A program made the translations under genes and the position numbers. Source: Rhynochetos jubatus (taxonomy: Eukaryota > Chordata > Aves > Eurypygiformes > Rhynochetidae). From it: DNA of 64,000 nucleotides. The DNA is taken from positions 8,208,001-8,272,000 of the forward strand of contig CM050668.1 in assembly GCA_027574665.1 (NCBI GenBank), read 5' to 3'. Every line of letters starts with the position of its first letter. Within the stretch, counting starts at the first letter, position 1. Positions 61,601 through 64,000 of this stretch are shown in pieces. The notes under the pieces were generated by a model. The model saw only the letters and a list, made by a program, of their open reading frames with translations. It was not told where the DNA came from and did no database searches.

Positions 61601-64000
61601 TGTCAAAATCTGGGGTTTATTTTTAAAAGCTTTTAACCCCAAGATTGTTTACTGTGAGTGGTCCTACAAATCAGGGTATTTTCCTTCACTTGGTTTCTGA
61701 ACCTTTTAAGCACAGGTGGTTTGAGGGAAATGTCAGATATTATCAGGGTTGGCAAGCTGAGAAGTTTCTGTCCTACTGTCTCCAATAAAAGATGAAGTGT
61801 TCAGTCGTCTTTGCTACAGGCGTGGCAACAGCCAAAATCCAGTCTCGGCTGGTGGCCCCAGGCCATCTCAGCTCAGTTGGTGATGTATTCTGCAGGCACT
61901 CTGTGCCATCCATGCCACTCGCAGAGACAAGGCATGGTTTTTTGCTCAGTTTTGTTTTCCTTCAGTCTGAGCCAAGCTTTCAGGCCATGATTTAGCAATG
62001 AGCCTTACAAAGAGATCATTTCCCCCTCTGTACAAAACCTGGAGGATTCTTGGAGGCGCTAGTCATCCACTGCTGCAGAAGGATCAATGCTACTGAGGTT
62101 CTCCAGAGAGGCAGGGCAGGAGCAGAGCTAACTCCCCCAGTCTGACTGCTGTGTTTTCCCTTCAGCCTTACAGTGCTTTATAGGAAACCAGATTTTGACC
62201 AGTGAGAGAGGGGGAAGATACAAACGTCCCCATGGCACAAGCAAGATTCTCACGATTTTTCAGCAGGAAGTGAAGGGAAGAAGAGATGGTGGGAAGCTGC
62301 TTCACACTGGGGAGGCTGGTATGTAGGTGCAGTTGTTTGAGTTGTTTAGATCACTGTGGTGGTAGCAGAAAGGTTTTGGGGGTTTGATGAGTATGGTAAG
62401 AGGGTGGTTGTTCAGAGCTGTCACCCTGGAGGGAAGGAAAACATTCAGAGGCGCTGAATGTGAGCACTGTCGAGCAGGTACGTGCTGCTAGAAGAATGGC
62501 TGGCACTGAGCTTTGCCGCAGGAAACCAGCTTTGGTGTCTCAACTTTCCACTTGCTGTTGCCAGAGGGAGGGAGATGAGAGAAATGGGCTATAACAGCAG
62601 AAAATCTGATTTATTTTTTAAAAATATATAATCCTGGGGAATTGCCAGTATTAAATGTACTTAGTATTTTTGCTTGGAGGTAAAAATGCAACGTAGAAGA
62701 GAGAAGTAGGGACATTGCAGGGAAAAGGCAAAATAAATAGAAATGTTGCTGTTGTCGGGATCTGTGTCTCGCAGAGACTATTACAAAATGTTGTAGCAGT
62801 CCATGTGTATTGTGGATGATTGTGTATTGTGATTAAACACTGAGGTCTCAACTGGCATGAGCTAGTCACCTAAGCAAAATATCTTGTGCAGCCTACACAG
62901 TAGTAAGCATCTTACTCAGAGGAGTGAGAAACAGATCCTGTTGGAAAGAACCATTGGATCTCTCTTCCCTTGGAAGAACTACAAGAAAATGTTGTCCAGA
63001 CTATCAGATACGTCATACAGGGTTTGTTGCCAGTGTGGTGGTCCGAGCCAAAGCCTGTAAAAAGCCTGTATAAAGCAGTGAGTTTTAGATTACTGTGATG
63101 GGTAATCTGATCAGAGCGGAGGCCTCTGTGTGTAGAAGAATCCTGTGGCTGAAGGAAGTGGTTGGTCTGAAGGATGAGTACAGCTGAATAGGGATCTTCT
63201 AGAGGTCAGCAAAGAGTCCTCGTGTGAAGATGAGATCTGAATGATAATGTGATAGTATTGATAATTTCAGGTGATAAGAGTACTAAAACATGTAGTGGGT
63301 CCATCTTTCCAACATTAATGCTGGAAATAGTGCCTCTTTAACTTAAATTTAATTTTTCTTGGGCATGACCAATGTTATAAATGATTCTCAGGTCCTGGTC
63401 TGCATAAATCACAAGTTTATTTATGTGCATGAGCAGATCACAAAGACAATGGCTTAAGTTAGGTCTGAGTGTAGGTGTTTGTATGCCCTAATACCACCTG
63501 TAGGAGAGGTATTGTTTAAAGTAACATTCCTGCTTCTGTCGAAGACGAGGCATTTTTGCATTATGGCAAGTAGGCTGGAGTACAGTTTGTGAATCGATAC
63601 AGAGCTGAAGTGATGGTTTGGTTTGTGTAGGGCCATGTCTGAGACCCAGAAGGACTGTGTGGGGGGACTGACACAGCCTAACGGAATTAAAAAGATCACA
63701 GAAGGATGTTTATACATTCCCAGGGTGACTTTTAATTTGGAGGTAGCCAGCAAGGTCTTTGCAAATAAAACAAACATTTCTATATTGTTACATTGTTTTT
63801 CTTTCCCAGATGACACTTATAGTTTAATCCAGAGTATTCTTGGTGGAAATACCTGGTACATTTGAGCTGTGCAGGGTACTCTGTAGGGTAGAATGTTAAG
63901 CACATTTCAGGTCAAAATTTATGTCAGGAATGCAATTTTTAAGTAAGATTGTGATTATATATCCTGAGTGTTTCATCATGGATTTGTAAAGAGCACATAT
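58681..64000. other. Non-coding stretch to window end
   Basis: No gene is supported. Contents include a G/T-rich tract with a poly-T run (58853-58912), the CpG cluster with hairpin (59544-59650), a G run at about 60363-60370, and a long AT-rich, homeodomain-word-rich part (about 60470-61100) resembling conserved non-coding DNA in style. Open frames reach 120 codons (63454-63816 minus) with no recognisable domain. Confidence 0.5.
59544..59650. promoter_or_regulatory. Local CpG cluster with bZIP-like inverted half-sites
   Basis: Eleven CpGs fall within 107 bases (59544, 59548, 59550, 59564, 59567, 59593, 59620, 59623, 59629, 59641, 59649) in DNA where CpG is otherwise rare. Within it TGCTTACG (59614-59621), a 7-base loop and CGTAAGCA (59629-59636) form an 8-bp hairpin. 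TTACG and CGTAA are half-sites of PAR/C/EBP-type bZIP elements. It is too short for a standard CpG island. It may be an unmethylated regulatory element or a recent insertion not yet decayed. Confidence 0.4.

Noticed and set aside
1..64000. CRISPR array, operon, phage, plasmid or mitochondrial insert
   Set aside because: There are no regularly spaced direct repeats, no dense coding, no ribosome-binding-site pattern and no rRNA/tRNA clusters. Avian CR1 elements throughout show this is bird nuclear DNA.

Overview
The window looks like ordinary nuclear DNA from a bird. It is AT-rich and CpG-poor and has no long open reading frame. The transposable-element copies that can be recognised are nearly all CR1-type LINEs, with the 3' ends typical of birds (a GATTCTATGA-type terminus or an ATTCTGTG-type terminus). 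There are no signs of bacterial, phage, plasmid or organellar sequence. I recognise no complete protein-coding gene and no tRNA, rRNA, snRNA, CRISPR array or provirus.

Layout. Positions 1-189 may hold the last two short exons of an unrecognised plus-strand gene: 13 codons, a 74-bp intron with good splice signals, then 24 codons and a stop. Possible 3' UTR runs to an ATTAAA at 984-989. The rest reads as intergenic or intronic DNA with dispersed CR1 remnants. Plus-strand copies lie at about 6668-7178 (endonuclease piece joined to a 3' piece), 13245-13375 (very old), 15641-16116, 24320-24570, 42363-42773 and 57815-58680 (old, reverse-transcriptase remnant). Minus-strand copies lie at 30253-30408 and 30713-31425, the second carrying several internal deletions. 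All are 5'-truncated and broken, so none could move on its own. Their different 3' ends and degrees of decay suggest several CR1 subfamilies of different ages. Two short stretches, near 8169 and 43160, resemble MIR/CORE-type SINE remnants.

Between the repeats are several DNA-level structures: a canonical G-quadruplex motif with a C-rich partner (12092-12160), a 29-bp alternating purine-pyrimidine tract holding two CACGTG E-boxes (45406-45434), a cluster of CAGATA palindromes (7936-8045), a local CpG cluster with a hairpin of TTACG/CGTAA half-sites (59544-59650), a 20-bp AT palindrome (20395-20414) and other hairpins. A handful of short open segments have splice-like signals on one or both sides (23685-23744, 51161-51235, 16399-16480 on minus, 53989-54013, 54988-55111, 14454-14594). 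I recognise no product for any of them, and such signals arise by chance in this much DNA.

I found no convincing new biological system. The strongest leads are the candidate exons and the clustered non-B-DNA and regulatory motifs. Cross-species alignment and RNA-seq would settle most of them.
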